From positions 1 to 64,000 of the forward strand of contig NZ_CAUCSQ010000016.1 in assembly GCF_958445495.1 (NCBI RefSeq): a stretch of DNA of 64,000 bases, written 5' to 3'. The position numbers and the translations under genes are program-made. Under the pieces are notes generated by a model. The model was not told where the DNA came from. It ran no database searches and saw nothing but the letters and a program-made list of their open reading frames with translations. Below, piece after piece: positions 34,442 through 42,688 of the stretch. The first letter of the stretch is position 1, and every line of letters begins with the position of its first letter. The stretch comes from an uncultured Bacteroides sp. (GTDB lineage Bacteria > Bacteroidota > Bacteroidia > Bacteroidales > Bacteroidaceae).

Positions 34442-34664
34442 AAAACGGTTAAACATACAGTAATTTTGCAGAAATGTGTTGCAAAACATGTTTTGCCTCT
34501 ATTGCCCCTATTTATAGGACTTTAGTGTTTGCTCTTTTGTTGTTCTTTTAGCTAACCGTCTGAAAAATAGTTAATAACTTCCTTGTAATTTCATTGGAAA
34601 ATACTACCTTTGGAGGAATTTTTTAGTAAATGTATCGTTTAACCATAAAAAGTGTATATATATC
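34442..34664 (+). promoter_or_regulatory. ndk promoter region with a 16-bp perfect palindrome
   Basis: -7 TACCTTTG (34605-34612), with TTG at 34583-34585 and a 19-nt spacer, is the likely ndk promoter. A second TAATTTTG occurs at about 34461. Between them lies gcaaaacatgttttgc (34481-34496), a perfect palindrome that could be an operator. There is no gene here. Confidence 0.5.
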
Positions 34665-35129
34665 ATGCTTGAAAAAACATTGGTTATTTTGAAGCCGTGT
34701 ACCCTTCAACGGGGATTGGTAGGTGAGATTACTCATCGCTTTGAGCGTAAAGGATTGCGGTTGGCAGGCATGAAGATGATGCAACTTACTGACGAATTGT
34801 TAAGCGAACATTATGCCCACCTGAGCGGTAAGCCTTTTTTCCAAAGAGTGAAGGATTCCATGATGACATCTCCTGTCATTGTGTGTTGTTTCGAAGGGGT
34901 GGATGCTATTCAAACAGTCCGTACGTTGGCGGGTCCGACTAACGGGCGTCTGGCTGCTCCGGGAACTATTCGGGGAGATTACAGCATGAGCTTTCAGGAA
35001 AATATAGTCCATGCTTCCGATTCCCCTGAGACCGCAGTTGCCGAGTTAACAAGATTTTTTAAACCGGAAGAAATATTCGATTACAAGCAGGCGACATTTG
35101 ATTACCTGTATGCAAATGACGAATATTAA
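34665..35129 (+). CDS. ndk: Nucleoside diphosphate kinase
   Basis: It transfers gamma-phosphates between nucleoside triphosphates through a phospho-histidine. The 154-residue protein has the N-terminal EKTLVILKPCTLQRGLVGEI, LRLAGMKMMQLT, GPTNGRLAAPGTIRGDYS and the catalytic histidine in ENIVHASDSPETAVAEL (about residue 115). Compared with the usual KPDAVQRG, this protein has KPCTLQRG, a Bacteroidetes-like variation. It has its own promoter. The M23 peptidase follows 20 nt downstream. Confidence 0.95.
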   Translation: MLEKTLVILKPCTLQRGLVGEITHRFERKGLRLAGMKMMQLTDELLSEHYAHLSGKPFFQRVKDSMMTSPVIVCCFEGVDAIQTVRTLAGPTNGRLAAPGTIRGDYSMSFQENIVHASDSPETAVAELTRFFKPEEIFDYKQATFDYLYANDEY

Positions 35130-35149
35130 TTGAATTGACGAAATAAGGA

Positions 35150-36022
35150 ATGAATTTCAATTGCATTATTAAGACAGGGTTGGCAGCTATGGCGGCTATG
35201 GTTAGTTTGAGCTCTTTTTCACAAGACCTGATTGCCCGCCAGGCTCCGATAGACAAGAAATTAAAGACAGTAGACTCTTTGGCGTTGCAGAGGCAAATCC
35301 GTGCCGAACAGTCGGAATATCCCGCTTTAGACCTTTATCCGAACTGGAACAACCAATATGTGCATGCTTATGGGAACGCGATTGTGCCGGAGACATATAC
35401 TATTGATTTGAGAGGTTTCCACATGCCTACTCCGAGTACGAAAATTACGTCGCCTTTCGGTCCCCGCTGGAGAAGGATGCATAACGGGTTGGATTTGAAA
35501 GTAAATATCGGAGATACCATTGTAGCAGCCTTTGACGGTAAGGTACGTATCGTGAAATATGAGCGCAGAGGATACGGTAAATACGTTGTGATTCGCCATG
35601 ACAACGGATTGGAAACAGTGTACGGTCACTTGTCCAAGCAACTGGTTGAGGAAAACCAGTTGGTGAAAGCCGGTGAAGTAATCGGATTGGGTGGTAATAC
35701 CGGACGTTCTACCGGTTCGCATCTTCATTTTGAAACCCGTTTCCTCGGAATCGCAATCAATCCGGTCTATATGTTCGACTTCCCGAAACAGGATATCGTA
35801 GCCGATACCTATACTTTCCGGAAGACCAAAGGAGCGAGACGTGCGGGTTCCCATGACAGCCAGGTGGCCGACGGTACCATTCGCTACCATAAAGTAAAGA
35901 GCGGGGATACTCTGTCCCGCATTGCCAAATTGCGCGGGGTATCAGTCAGTACGCTTTGCAAGCTGAACCGTATCAAACCGACTACGATTTTGCGTATCGG
36001 ACAAGTCTTGCGTTGTTCGTAA
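35150..36022 (+). CDS. M23 metallopeptidase with C-terminal LysM domain
   Basis: This is a 290-residue secreted peptidoglycan endopeptidase of the LytM/NlpD type. The signal peptide is at residues 1-24 (ending SSFSQ). The M23 domain (about 95-205) has ITSPFGPRWRRMHNGLDLKV (zinc ligands in H-x3-D), VVIRHDNGLETVYGHLS and GSHLHFETRF, so all zinc ligands are present and it should be an active enzyme. The LysM domain is at the C-terminus (about 245-290, YHKVKSGDTLSRIAKLRGVS). A terminator follows. Confidence 0.95.
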   Translation: MNFNCIIKTGLAAMAAMVSLSSFSQDLIARQAPIDKKLKTVDSLALQRQIRAEQSEYPALDLYPNWNNQYVHAYGNAIVPETYTIDLRGFHMPTPSTKITSPFGPRWRRMHNGLDLKVNIGDTIVAAFDGKVRIVKYERRGYGKYVVIRHDNGLETVYGHLSKQLVEENQLVKAGEVIGLGGNTGRSTGSHLHFETRFLGIAINPVYMFDFPKQDIVADTYTFRKTKGARRAGSHDSQVADGTIRYHKVKSGDTLSRIAKLRGVSVSTLCKLNRIKPTTILRIGQVLRCS

Positions 36023-36053
36023 GTAAGAAACAGTAATACAACAATATCTTTGT

Positions 36054-36098
36054 AAGAGGGCACTTTAATATAATTTAGAGTGCCCTCTTTCCGTTTTT
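36054..36098 (+). terminator. Terminator after the M23 peptidase gene
   Basis: aagagggcact (36054-36064) pairs with agtgccctctt (36079-36089), a perfect 11-bp stem, followed by a T-rich tail (ccgttttt). Confidence 0.8.
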
Positions 36099-36111
36099 AC
36101 TTAATTATTGT

Positions 36112-36119
36112 TACCTTTG
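36112..36119 (+). promoter_or_regulatory. Putative -7 element for the DUF1599 gene
   Basis: TACCTTTG matches TAnnTTTG, 18 nt before the ATG at 36138, so the transcript would have only about a 10-nt leader. Confidence 0.5.
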
Positions 36120-36137
36120 CACACTATTTGGAAGAAA

Positions 36138-36680
36138 ATGAAAGATACCAAGCAACAATTTGAACATGTCATCGCTTTGTGCCGTGACTTATTTTCCAAG
36201 AAGCTGCATGATTACGGGCCTGCATGGCGTATTATGCGTCCGGCTTCGGTAACCGACCAAATCTTTATCAAAGCCAACCGGATTCGTAGCATCGAGACAA
36301 AGGGGGTGACTCTGATAGACGAAGGTATCCGTTCCGAGTTTATCGCGATTGTCAATTACGGCATTATAGGACTTATACAATTGGAACTGGGATATGGCGA
36401 ATCTGCCGACATAAGCAATGAAGAAGCTCTGGCATTGTATGATAAGCATGCGAAAGAGGCTTTGAAACTGATGCTTGCCAAGAATCACGATTATGACGAA
36501 GCCTGGCGCAGCATGCGCGTCAGTTCCTATACTGATTTGATACTGATGAAAATATATCGTACCAAGCAGATCGAGACTCTTTCCGGCAATACGCTGGTGT
36601 CTGAGGGAATAGACGCCAATTATATGGACATGATTAATTACTCTGTTTTCGGATTGATTAAAATAGAATTTGAAGGATAA
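36138..36680 (+). CDS. DUF1599-family protein with two repeats
   Basis: The start is ATG 36138 (MKDTKQQFEHVIALCRDLFS, 180 residues). The protein consists of two copies of one unit: residues about 14-80 (KKLHDYGPAWRIMRPASVTDQIFIKANRIR then GIRSEFIAIVNYGIIGLIQLE) and about 105-178 (KNHDYDEAWRSMRVSSYTDLILMKIYRT then GIDANYMDMINYSVFGLIKIE). This is the DUF1599 pattern, which I recall being renamed a nucleotide-modification-associated domain; that function is unproven. It overlaps the next gene by 11 nt. Confidence 0.85.
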   Translation: MKDTKQQFEHVIALCRDLFSKKLHDYGPAWRIMRPASVTDQIFIKANRIRSIETKGVTLIDEGIRSEFIAIVNYGIIGLIQLELGYGESADISNEEALALYDKHAKEALKLMLAKNHDYDEAWRSMRVSSYTDLILMKIYRTKQIETLSGNTLVSEGIDANYMDMINYSVFGLIKIEFEG

Positions 36681-38046
36681 GAACTTACATATCATTCAGG
36701 AGATAATCGCTAATACCTGTCGTTTCCTTTTAGCGGCGGCATTTATCTTTTCCGGATTTGTAAAGGCAGTAGACCCGTTGGGATTCCAGTATAAGATACA
36801 GGACTATCTGACCGCATTCGGGATAGCTGCTTGGTTTCCCTCGTTTTTCCCCTTATTGGGAGGCATCGCTTTGTCCGCGATGGAATTTTCAGTCGGTATT
36901 TTTCTATTCTTCGGTATCAGGAGGACGTTGGCTTCTACGTTGGCGTTGATGCTGATGACTTTTATGACGCCGCTGACGTTGTATCTGGCAATTTTCAATC
37001 CGGTTTCCGATTGCGGGTGTTTCGGTGACGCATGGGTGCTGACAAACTGGGAGACATTCGTAAAGAACGTCTTTTTGTTCATTGCCGCAATCGGAGCGTT
37101 CAGGGGCAGGAAGATGTTAATTCGTTTCGTCAGCTTGAAAATGCAATGGCTGGTTTCGCTCTATACGCTGCTTTTTGTCTTTACGTTGTCTTTTTACTGT
37201 TTGGACCGTTTGCCGGTTTTGGATTTTCGGCCCTATAAGATAGGAAAGAATATCCTGGAAGGAATGACGATACCCGAAGGAGCGAAGCCGAGCGTTTATG
37301 AAAGCATTTTTGTTTTAGAGAAAAACGGAGAAAAGAAAGAATTTACGCTGGAGAATTATCCGGACAGTACATGGACATTCGTAGACACCCGCATTGTCCT
37401 TAAAGAGAAAGGATATGAACCGCCTATCCATGATTTTTCCATGGTGGATTTAAATACGGGGGACGACATTACGGAAACCGTGTTGACGGATAAGGGGTAC
37501 ACCTTCTTGTTGGTCGCACACCGGATTGAAGAGGCGGACGACAGCAATATCGACTTGATTAACGAGATATATGATTATTCGGTAGAGCACGGCTATAAGT
37601 TCTATTGCCTCACCTCCTCGCCGGAAGACCAAATCGAGCAGTGGAAAGATAAGACGGGAGCGGAATATCCGTTCTGCCAGATGGATGACATTACACTCAA
37701 GACGATGATTCGTTCCAATCCGGGCTTGATGCTGATTAAGGACGGGACTATCTTGAATAAGTGGAGTGATGAAGATATTCCGGACGAATATGTGCTGACT
37801 GATAAATTGGAGAATTTGCCGTTGGGAGGGCAAAAGGTGGAGAGTGATACCCATACGGTCGGATATGTGGTTTTGTGGTTCGTAGTCCCATTGCTGCTGG
37901 TGCTGGGGATAGATGTGTTGGTGATTCGTCGCAGAGAGCGCAAGTATGCCCGGAAAGTTGCGGAAGCCCGGAAAAGAAGAGCTGAAATGCAAAATGCCGT
38001 GTCGGATACCGGAGAAGACGGACAACAGTCAGGCGGAAACGGATGA
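36670..38046 (+). CDS. DoxX/MauE-like membrane protein with thioredoxin-like domain
   Basis: This is a 458-residue Bacteroidetes-type protein. The N-terminal DoxX/MauE part (about 1-190) has four to five membrane segments, with FIFSGFVKAVDPLGFQYKIQ and the cysteine pair in NPVSDCGCFGDAW. A periplasmic region (about 200-385) resembles an AhpC/thioredoxin fold (YTFLLVAHRIEEADDSNIDL, YKFYCLTSSPEDQIEQW). One late membrane segment (about 395-418) and a basic tail follow. The start is unusual: TTG at 36670, inside the previous gene; the first in-frame ATG would remove two membrane segments. A redox or quinone-linked role is likely but unproven. Confidence 0.85.
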   Translation: MKDKNLHIIQEIIANTCRFLLAAAFIFSGFVKAVDPLGFQYKIQDYLTAFGIAAWFPSFFPLLGGIALSAMEFSVGIFLFFGIRRTLASTLALMLMTFMTPLTLYLAIFNPVSDCGCFGDAWVLTNWETFVKNVFLFIAAIGAFRGRKMLIRFVSLKMQWLVSLYTLLFVFTLSFYCLDRLPVLDFRPYKIGKNILEGMTIPEGAKPSVYESIFVLEKNGEKKEFTLENYPDSTWTFVDTRIVLKEKGYEPPIHDFSMVDLNTGDDITETVLTDKGYTFLLVAHRIEEADDSNIDLINEIYDYSVEHGYKFYCLTSSPEDQIEQWKDKTGAEYPFCQMDDITLKTMIRSNPGLMLIKDGTILNKWSDEDIPDEYVLTDKLENLPLGGQKVESDTHTVGYVVLWFVVPLLLVLGIDVLVIRRRERKYARKVAEARKRRAEMQNAVSDTGEDGQQSGGNG

Positions 38047-38116
38047 AGCGTTCGGACCGATATCGGTAAAATGAGTAAAATATGAAATTTATTAACCCTT
38101 TAAAATAAAAAACAAA

Positions 38117-38872
38117 ATGAGAAAGAACATTGTTGCAGGAAACTGGAAAATGAACAAAACCCTTCAAGAGGGTATCGCTTTGGCAAAAGAACTGAATGAA
38201 GCATTAGCTGGTGAAAAGCCCAACTGTGATGTAATCATCTGTACTCCGTTCATCCATTTAGCTTCCGTGACTCCTTTGGTAGACGCTGCTAAAATCGGGG
38301 TAGGTGCTGAAAACTGTGCAGATAAGGAATCAGGTGCTTATACCGGTGAAGTTTCTGCCGCTATGGTAGCTTCTACTGGTGCTAAATACGTGATTCTGGG
38401 GCATTCCGAACGTCGTGCTTATTACGGTGAGACAGTGGCTATTCTGGAAGAAAAGGTAAAACTGGCTCTGGCTAACGGACTGACTCCGATTTTCTGTATC
38501 GGTGAAGTTCTGGAAGAACGTGAAGCTAACAAGCAGAACGAAGTGGTAGCAGCCCAAATGGAGTCTGTTTTCTCTCTGTCTGCCGAAGATTTCTCCAAGA
38601 TAATCCTTGCTTACGAGCCGGTTTGGGCAATTGGTACAGGTAAGACCGCTACTCCGGAGCAGGCACAGGAAATCCATGCTTTCATCCGTTCAATCGTAGC
38701 CGGCAAATACGGCAAGGAAATTGCTGACAACACTTCCATTCTTTATGGCGGCAGTTGCAAGCCTTCCAATGCGAAGGAGTTGTTTGCCAACCCGGATGTT
38801 GACGGCGGTCTGATTGGCGGCGCTGCTTTGAAAGTTGCCGATTTCAAGGGAATTATCGACGCTTTTAAATAA
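38117..38872 (+). CDS. tpiA: Triosephosphate isomerase
   Basis: This glycolytic enzyme interconverts dihydroxyacetone phosphate and glyceraldehyde 3-phosphate. The 251-residue barrel has the N-terminal VAGNWKMNKTLQEG (catalytic Asn/Lys), ILGHSERRAYYGE (catalytic His), LAYEPVWAIGTGKTA (catalytic Glu) and LYGGSCKPSNAKE, ending GLIGGAALK. The codon choice is that of a highly expressed gene (many GCT, GGT, AAG). It follows the DoxX-like gene by 70 nt. Confidence 0.98.
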   Translation: MRKNIVAGNWKMNKTLQEGIALAKELNEALAGEKPNCDVIICTPFIHLASVTPLVDAAKIGVGAENCADKESGAYTGEVSAAMVASTGAKYVILGHSERRAYYGETVAILEEKVKLALANGLTPIFCIGEVLEEREANKQNEVVAAQMESVFSLSAEDFSKIILAYEPVWAIGTGKTATPEQAQEIHAFIRSIVAGKYGKEIADNTSILYGGSCKPSNAKELFANPDVDGGLIGGAALKVADFKGIIDAFK

Positions 38873-38885
38873 TTGATAGCCGGTG

Positions 38886-38931
38886 AATGATAGTTGATAG
38901 GTTGCTTCCAGCATAGCTATCAACTGTCATT
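38886..38931. repeat. Inverted repeat after tpiA
   Basis: aatgatagttgatag (38886-38900) pairs with ctatcaactgtcatt (38917-38931), 15 positions with one G-U. Related words (aactatcatttgtcatctatcaattatcaatt) continue to 38973, giving a run of degenerate copies. Without a clean T-tract it is only a possible terminator. Confidence 0.6.
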
Positions 38932-38974
38932 TCATTGTTAACTATCATTTGTCATCTATCAATTATCAATTATA

Positions 38975-39418
38975 ATGAAAGTTTTACTTATCCTGTTGTT
39001 TGTTTGGGCAGGTACTTCGGTACAGGCGCAGAATATTGTGAAAAGCCTGGAGCGTACAGTACCGGGGCAAGGAAAGGTGACTATCCACCAAGACCCGCGT
39101 ATCGAAGCCTTAATCGGTATGGAACGTCCTGTAACGGGCGAGCAGAAAGTAATAAAGACTTTCGGGTTCAGGATCCAGGCGTATGCCGGCAATAATACCC
39201 GTCAGGCGAAAAACGATGCTTATCATGTGGCATCGCAGATAAAAGAGTATTTTCCCGAATTAACGGTATATACTTCATTCAATCCTCCTCGCTGGCTCTG
39301 CCGTGTGGGTGATTTCCGGAGCATAGAGGAAGCTGACGCGACAATGCGTAAGATGAAGGCTACCGGTGTGTTTAAAGAGGTTTCCATTGTAAAAGACCAA
39401 ATCAATATCCCTTTATAA
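38975..39418 (+). CDS. SPOR-domain protein, exported
   Basis: The 147-residue protein has a signal peptide (residues 1-18, ending TSVQAQ). A C-terminal SPOR-type domain (about 68-145) is seen as KTFGFRIQAYAGNNTRQAKN, YTSFNPPRWLCRVGDFRSIE and ADATMRKMKATGVFKEVSIV. SPOR domains bind denuded glycan strands at the division site. It lies between tpiA and folE, 7 nt before folE. Confidence 0.88.
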   Translation: MKVLLILLFVWAGTSVQAQNIVKSLERTVPGQGKVTIHQDPRIEALIGMERPVTGEQKVIKTFGFRIQAYAGNNTRQAKNDAYHVASQIKEYFPELTVYTSFNPPRWLCRVGDFRSIEEADATMRKMKATGVFKEVSIVKDQINIPL

Positions 39419-39425
39419 ATCTGCC

Positions 39426-40016
39426 ATGTTGGAAAAAGAAGAAATTATCTCTCCGAATCTGGAAGAGCTGAAAAGCCATTATCACAGTATTATTACTTTG
39501 TTGGGTGAGGATGCCGGACGGGAAGGCCTGTTAAAGACCCCGGAGCGGGTAGCCAAAGCGATGCTGAGTCTGACGAAAGGGTATCATATGGACCCTCATG
39601 AAGTACTTCGTTCTGCTAAGTTTAAGGAAGAATATAGCCAGATGGTGATTGTCAAAGACATTGATTTCTTCTCTCTCTGTGAGCATCACATGTTGCCGTT
39701 TTACGGGAAAGCGCATGTTGCTTATATTCCCAACGGGTATATTACAGGGTTAAGTAAGATAGCCCGTGTGGTCGATATTTTTTCTCATCGTTTGCAAGTG
39801 CAGGAGCGCATGACGCTGCAAATCAAGGAATGTATTCAGGAAACCCTGAATCCGCTGGGGGTAATGGTTGTAGTAGAAGCAAAACACATGTGTATGCAGA
39901 TGCGCGGTGTAGAAAAGCAGAATTCCATTACTACCACTTCGGATTTTACGGGAGCTTTTAACCAGGCAAAGACCCGTGAAGAGTTCATGAACCTGATTCA
40001 GCACGGGAATCTGTAG
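39426..40016 (+). CDS. folE: GTP cyclohydrolase I
   Basis: It makes 7,8-dihydroneopterin triphosphate from GTP, the first step to folate. The 196-residue protein has EGLLKTPERVAKAML, the zinc motif FFSLCEHHMLPFYGKAHVAY, GLSKIARVVDIFSHRLQVQE, VVVEAKHMCMQMRGVEKQNS (third zinc cysteine) and a typical end TREEFMNLI. It is likely co-transcribed with the SPOR gene and tpiA. Confidence 0.97.
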   Translation: MLEKEEIISPNLEELKSHYHSIITLLGEDAGREGLLKTPERVAKAMLSLTKGYHMDPHEVLRSAKFKEEYSQMVIVKDIDFFSLCEHHMLPFYGKAHVAYIPNGYITGLSKIARVVDIFSHRLQVQERMTLQIKECIQETLNPLGVMVVVEAKHMCMQMRGVEKQNSITTTSDFTGAFNQAKTREEFMNLIQHGNL

Positions 40017-40111
40017 AATGTCTCATGCGGTACTGTTCGCAATTTTGTATAAATGGAAACATGATTTCGTTTTAAGTCCTCTTATATTTGTATTCTGTTG
40101 TATAAAACTAA

Positions 40112-40140
40112 AATACGGAGCTCATTATGAAGCCCGTATT
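40112..40140. terminator. Hairpin between convergent folE and dnaG
   Basis: aatacggagct (40112-40122) pairs with agcccgtatt (40131-40140) with one bulged base. A-runs and T-runs on both sides suit a bidirectional terminator. Confidence 0.55.
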
Positions 40141-40171
40141 GCATATTTACGCAAAAAAAATTATACTGTCT

Positions 40172-42253
40172 TTACCGCAGGACAACGCGGTCGCCTAAAC
40201 GCTTTGCCATGATACTTTGTACACTTCTCAACTCATTGTAACGTTGCATCAGTACGTTGCATTTCTCCTCGTCATGTGCTAATGCAGGGTCCTGTAGGGT
40301 ATAAAGCATGTGTTTCAGTTCTTCTGTTACGATGGCATACTTGAAATTAATCATCAGTGACGGGACCAGTTCGTAAAGGCGTTCCTCATCCGTTACGATT
40401 TTCTGTGATTTAGAATGGTATTTGCTGAGTTGGTAACGGACGTTGATTAAATCGACACACAATTTGCTGATAACAGGATCGGGGTGTGCCAGGAAATAAC
40501 GTTCGGCTGTAAACCCGGGGGTATGTATGTGTTCGGCGGCTTCCGTCAGGATTTGTCGATGCAGAGGATTGTGGAAAGCTAAGTCGTCCTCTTTCAAATC
40601 ATTGACGACATATTCTATCACGGTGACCGGAATCTCGTTTCCTTCCTCATCAGTCAGGTTACACATTACCTTTTCGCCGTAACGGACTACCGCTTGCAGA
40701 ATCTGACGTTCGAATTTGTAGAATTCTTGTCCCTCCTTACCCTCTTGAGGAATATAAGAAGTATAATTGTCTTCTTGCGAAGGCACGGGTGTATCTATGT
40801 AACTTTCCGCCCCTGCTTCGGGAACTGGTATCACAGTTTCGGACGACGGGGAAGTATTTTCAGAAGATGTACCGGACGATGTGGAAACAGTCCTTTCGGC
40901 AGACCGACGTTCGCGTTCGGTTTGTTCAGCCCTTTTTTCCGCCTGTTTTTCTCTTCTTTTGGCAACTTCCGATACCAGGAGCTTGTCTTCGACATGTAGC
41001 AATTGGGCACATTCTTTGATATAGACATCCCGCACAATCGCTTCCGGTATGACAGAGATGCTTTGCACCAGATTGCCGATGAGTTCTGCCCGTTTGATAG
41101 GGTCTTTTCCGGCATCTTCCAGTAACAGATTTGTCTTGAAACGGATAAAGTCTGTCTCGTGTTCCGATATGAATGCTTGGAATTCGGTTGAGTTGTGTTT
41201 GCGGGCGAAAGAATCCGGGTCGTCCCCGTCGGGAAGAAGGCATACCTTGATGTTCATGCCTTCTTCGAGTAACATGTCGATTCCCCGGATGGAGGCTTTG
41301 ATTCCCGCTGCATCACCGTCGTAGAGCACGGTCATATTATTGGTGAAACGGTGAATCATGCGGATTTGTCCGGGAGTTAAAGCTGTTCCCGAAGAAGCCA
41401 CAACATTTTCTATGCCTGATTGGTGCATGGAAATGACGTCCGTGTAGCCTTCTACCAAAAAACATCGGTCCTGCTTTACGATGGCCTGTTTGGCGAAATA
41501 AATACCGTATAGTTCATTGCTTTTGTGATAGATTTCCGATTCGGGAGAGTTGACATATTTCACTTTGACACCCTTTGTTGCACTGGCAAGTACACGGCCC
41601 CCGAAAGCGACCACCTTCCCCGAAAGAGTATGTACCGGAAAGATAACCCTTCCCCAAAAACGGTCTCGCAGGCGATGATCGTCCGTTTCGTAACAGAGCC
41701 CGGTTTTAATCAGATATTCTTTCTTGTATCCTTTTTGCAGTGCCTCTTTTGCGAATGCGTCATGGCTTTCGGTACAATACCCCAACTGGAACTTCTCGAT
41801 AATGTCATCCCGGAAACCGCGGTTACGGAAATAAGCCATACCGATGCTGCGGCCGTCCGCGTGGTTCCTTAGAATATTCCGGAAATAGTCGCGTGCAAAG
41901 TTATTGACGATGAACAAACTTTCGCGTTCGCTTTGTGCAAACTTCTCTTCGTCACTAAGTTCCCGTTCCTTGACTTCAATATTGTATTTCTTCGCAAGAT
42001 ATTTCAGAGCCTCCGGATAAGACATCTGTTCGTGTTCCATAATGAAATGTACTGCATTTCCTCCTTTCCCGCAGGCGAAACACTTGCATAATCCCTTGGC
42101 GGGAGATACGTAAAAGGAGGGAGTCTTGTCACTGTGGAACGGACATAAACCGACATAGTTGACACCTCGTTTGCGCAAGGTGACAAAGTCGGAAACGACA
42201 TCCATGATTTGTGCCGCATCCAGTATCCGGTCTATGGTAGCTTGGTCTATCAT
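40172..42253 (-). CDS. dnaG: DNA primase
   Basis: It makes RNA primers for replication. The start is placed at MIDQATIDRILDAAQIMDVV (693 residues); the frame continues 20 codons upstream across AT-rich promoter-like sequence and is not used. The CHC2 zinc finger has C37, H40, C58 and C61 (LCPFHSDKTPSFYVS, KCFACGKGG). The catalytic core has AFGGRVLASATKGVKVKYVNSPE, LVEGYTDVISMHQSG and the TOPRIM YDGDAAGIKASIRG. The C-terminal helicase-binding domain follows a Ser/Thr/Glu-rich linker (about 430-510), longer than in Escherichia coli. Confidence 0.96.
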   Translation of the reverse strand: MIDQATIDRILDAAQIMDVVSDFVTLRKRGVNYVGLCPFHSDKTPSFYVSPAKGLCKCFACGKGGNAVHFIMEHEQMSYPEALKYLAKKYNIEVKERELSDEEKFAQSERESLFIVNNFARDYFRNILRNHADGRSIGMAYFRNRGFRDDIIEKFQLGYCTESHDAFAKEALQKGYKKEYLIKTGLCYETDDHRLRDRFWGRVIFPVHTLSGKVVAFGGRVLASATKGVKVKYVNSPESEIYHKSNELYGIYFAKQAIVKQDRCFLVEGYTDVISMHQSGIENVVASSGTALTPGQIRMIHRFTNNMTVLYDGDAAGIKASIRGIDMLLEEGMNIKVCLLPDGDDPDSFARKHNSTEFQAFISEHETDFIRFKTNLLLEDAGKDPIKRAELIGNLVQSISVIPEAIVRDVYIKECAQLLHVEDKLLVSEVAKRREKQAEKRAEQTERERRSAERTVSTSSGTSSENTSPSSETVIPVPEAGAESYIDTPVPSQEDNYTSYIPQEGKEGQEFYKFERQILQAVVRYGEKVMCNLTDEEGNEIPVTVIEYVVNDLKEDDLAFHNPLHRQILTEAAEHIHTPGFTAERYFLAHPDPVISKLCVDLINVRYQLSKYHSKSQKIVTDEERLYELVPSLMINFKYAIVTEELKHMLYTLQDPALAHDEEKCNVLMQRYNELRSVQSIMAKRLGDRVVLR

Positions 42254-42310
42254 TCTTTTTTCTCCTGTGAATCCGTTTTTCCGGATATAAAGGTATATAT
42301 AAAACGGGTA

Positions 42311-42318
42311 CAAAGGTA
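42311..42318 (-). promoter_or_regulatory. Putative -7 element of dnaG
   Basis: Minus-strand TACCTTTG matches TAnnTTTG about 58 nt before the dnaG ATG. No clear -33. Confidence 0.4.
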
Positions 42319-42380
42319 CATATAAAAACAGTATTTTGTGAGAGCTTCTTTCTGTTTTTATAAAGATAATGTTTTATCGT

Positions 42381-42411
42381 TTTCGTAATTAGTGGAATTT
42401 ATTTAGTTTTG
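42381..42411 (+). promoter_or_regulatory. Promoter of the structured leader RNA / glycosyltransferase
   Basis: TTTC (42381-42384, preceded by T), exactly 19 nt, then TAGTTTTG (42404-42411). This is near-consensus for Bacteroides. The expected start (about 42417-42418) coincides with the first base of a stable hairpin, gaaag...ctttc (42417-42441). Confidence 0.7.
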
Positions 42412-42416
42412 CAATT

Positions 42417-42688
42417 GAAAGGGGCATAGCGATGCGCTTTCACATTTTAGTGGAAAATAAATAAGAAGCGTTGTGCTTCATTCTTGTTTCTGAAAACCTA
42501 GGAAATTTTCGAGAAAGTACAAGAATGGCATAGATGATTCTCACGTCACATAGGCGTGGGTCTGCTGTCTATACATTTGTACTTTCGGGTTTTCCTAGGA
42601 CCTTCAGAAACAATGGATAGCACGCAGTTCCACGCTTTTCTGTTGACTTGTCTTATGGGAGCTGTAAGACGAAAATACACACTGGATA
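42417..42688 (+). ncRNA. Strongly structured untranslated RNA upstream of the glycosyltransferase gene
   Basis: No protein-coding frame explains these 270 nt. The expected transcript starts with hairpin 42417-42441 (GAAAG/CTTTC enclosing GCAT/ATGC), then GAAGC/GCTTC (42465-42479). A 130-nt imperfect palindrome follows at 42484-42613: TTGTTTCTGAA pairs perfectly with TTCAGAAACAA (42603-42613), CCTAGG with CCTAGG (42497 and 42594), AAAGTACAA (42514-42522) with TTGTACTTT (42577-42585), and an inner stem CTCACG/CGTGGG (42540-42560). A last hairpin GTCTTA/TAAGAC lies at 42650-42669. It may be a regulatory leader of the downstream gene or a free RNA. No T-tract end is seen, so the 3' boundary is unknown. 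Confidence 0.55.

Noticed and set aside
42417..42688. Identity as RNase P RNA, tmRNA or a known riboswitch
   Set aside because: None of the conserved words I know for these RNAs could be found; 6S RNA could not be excluded, so only a generic call is made.
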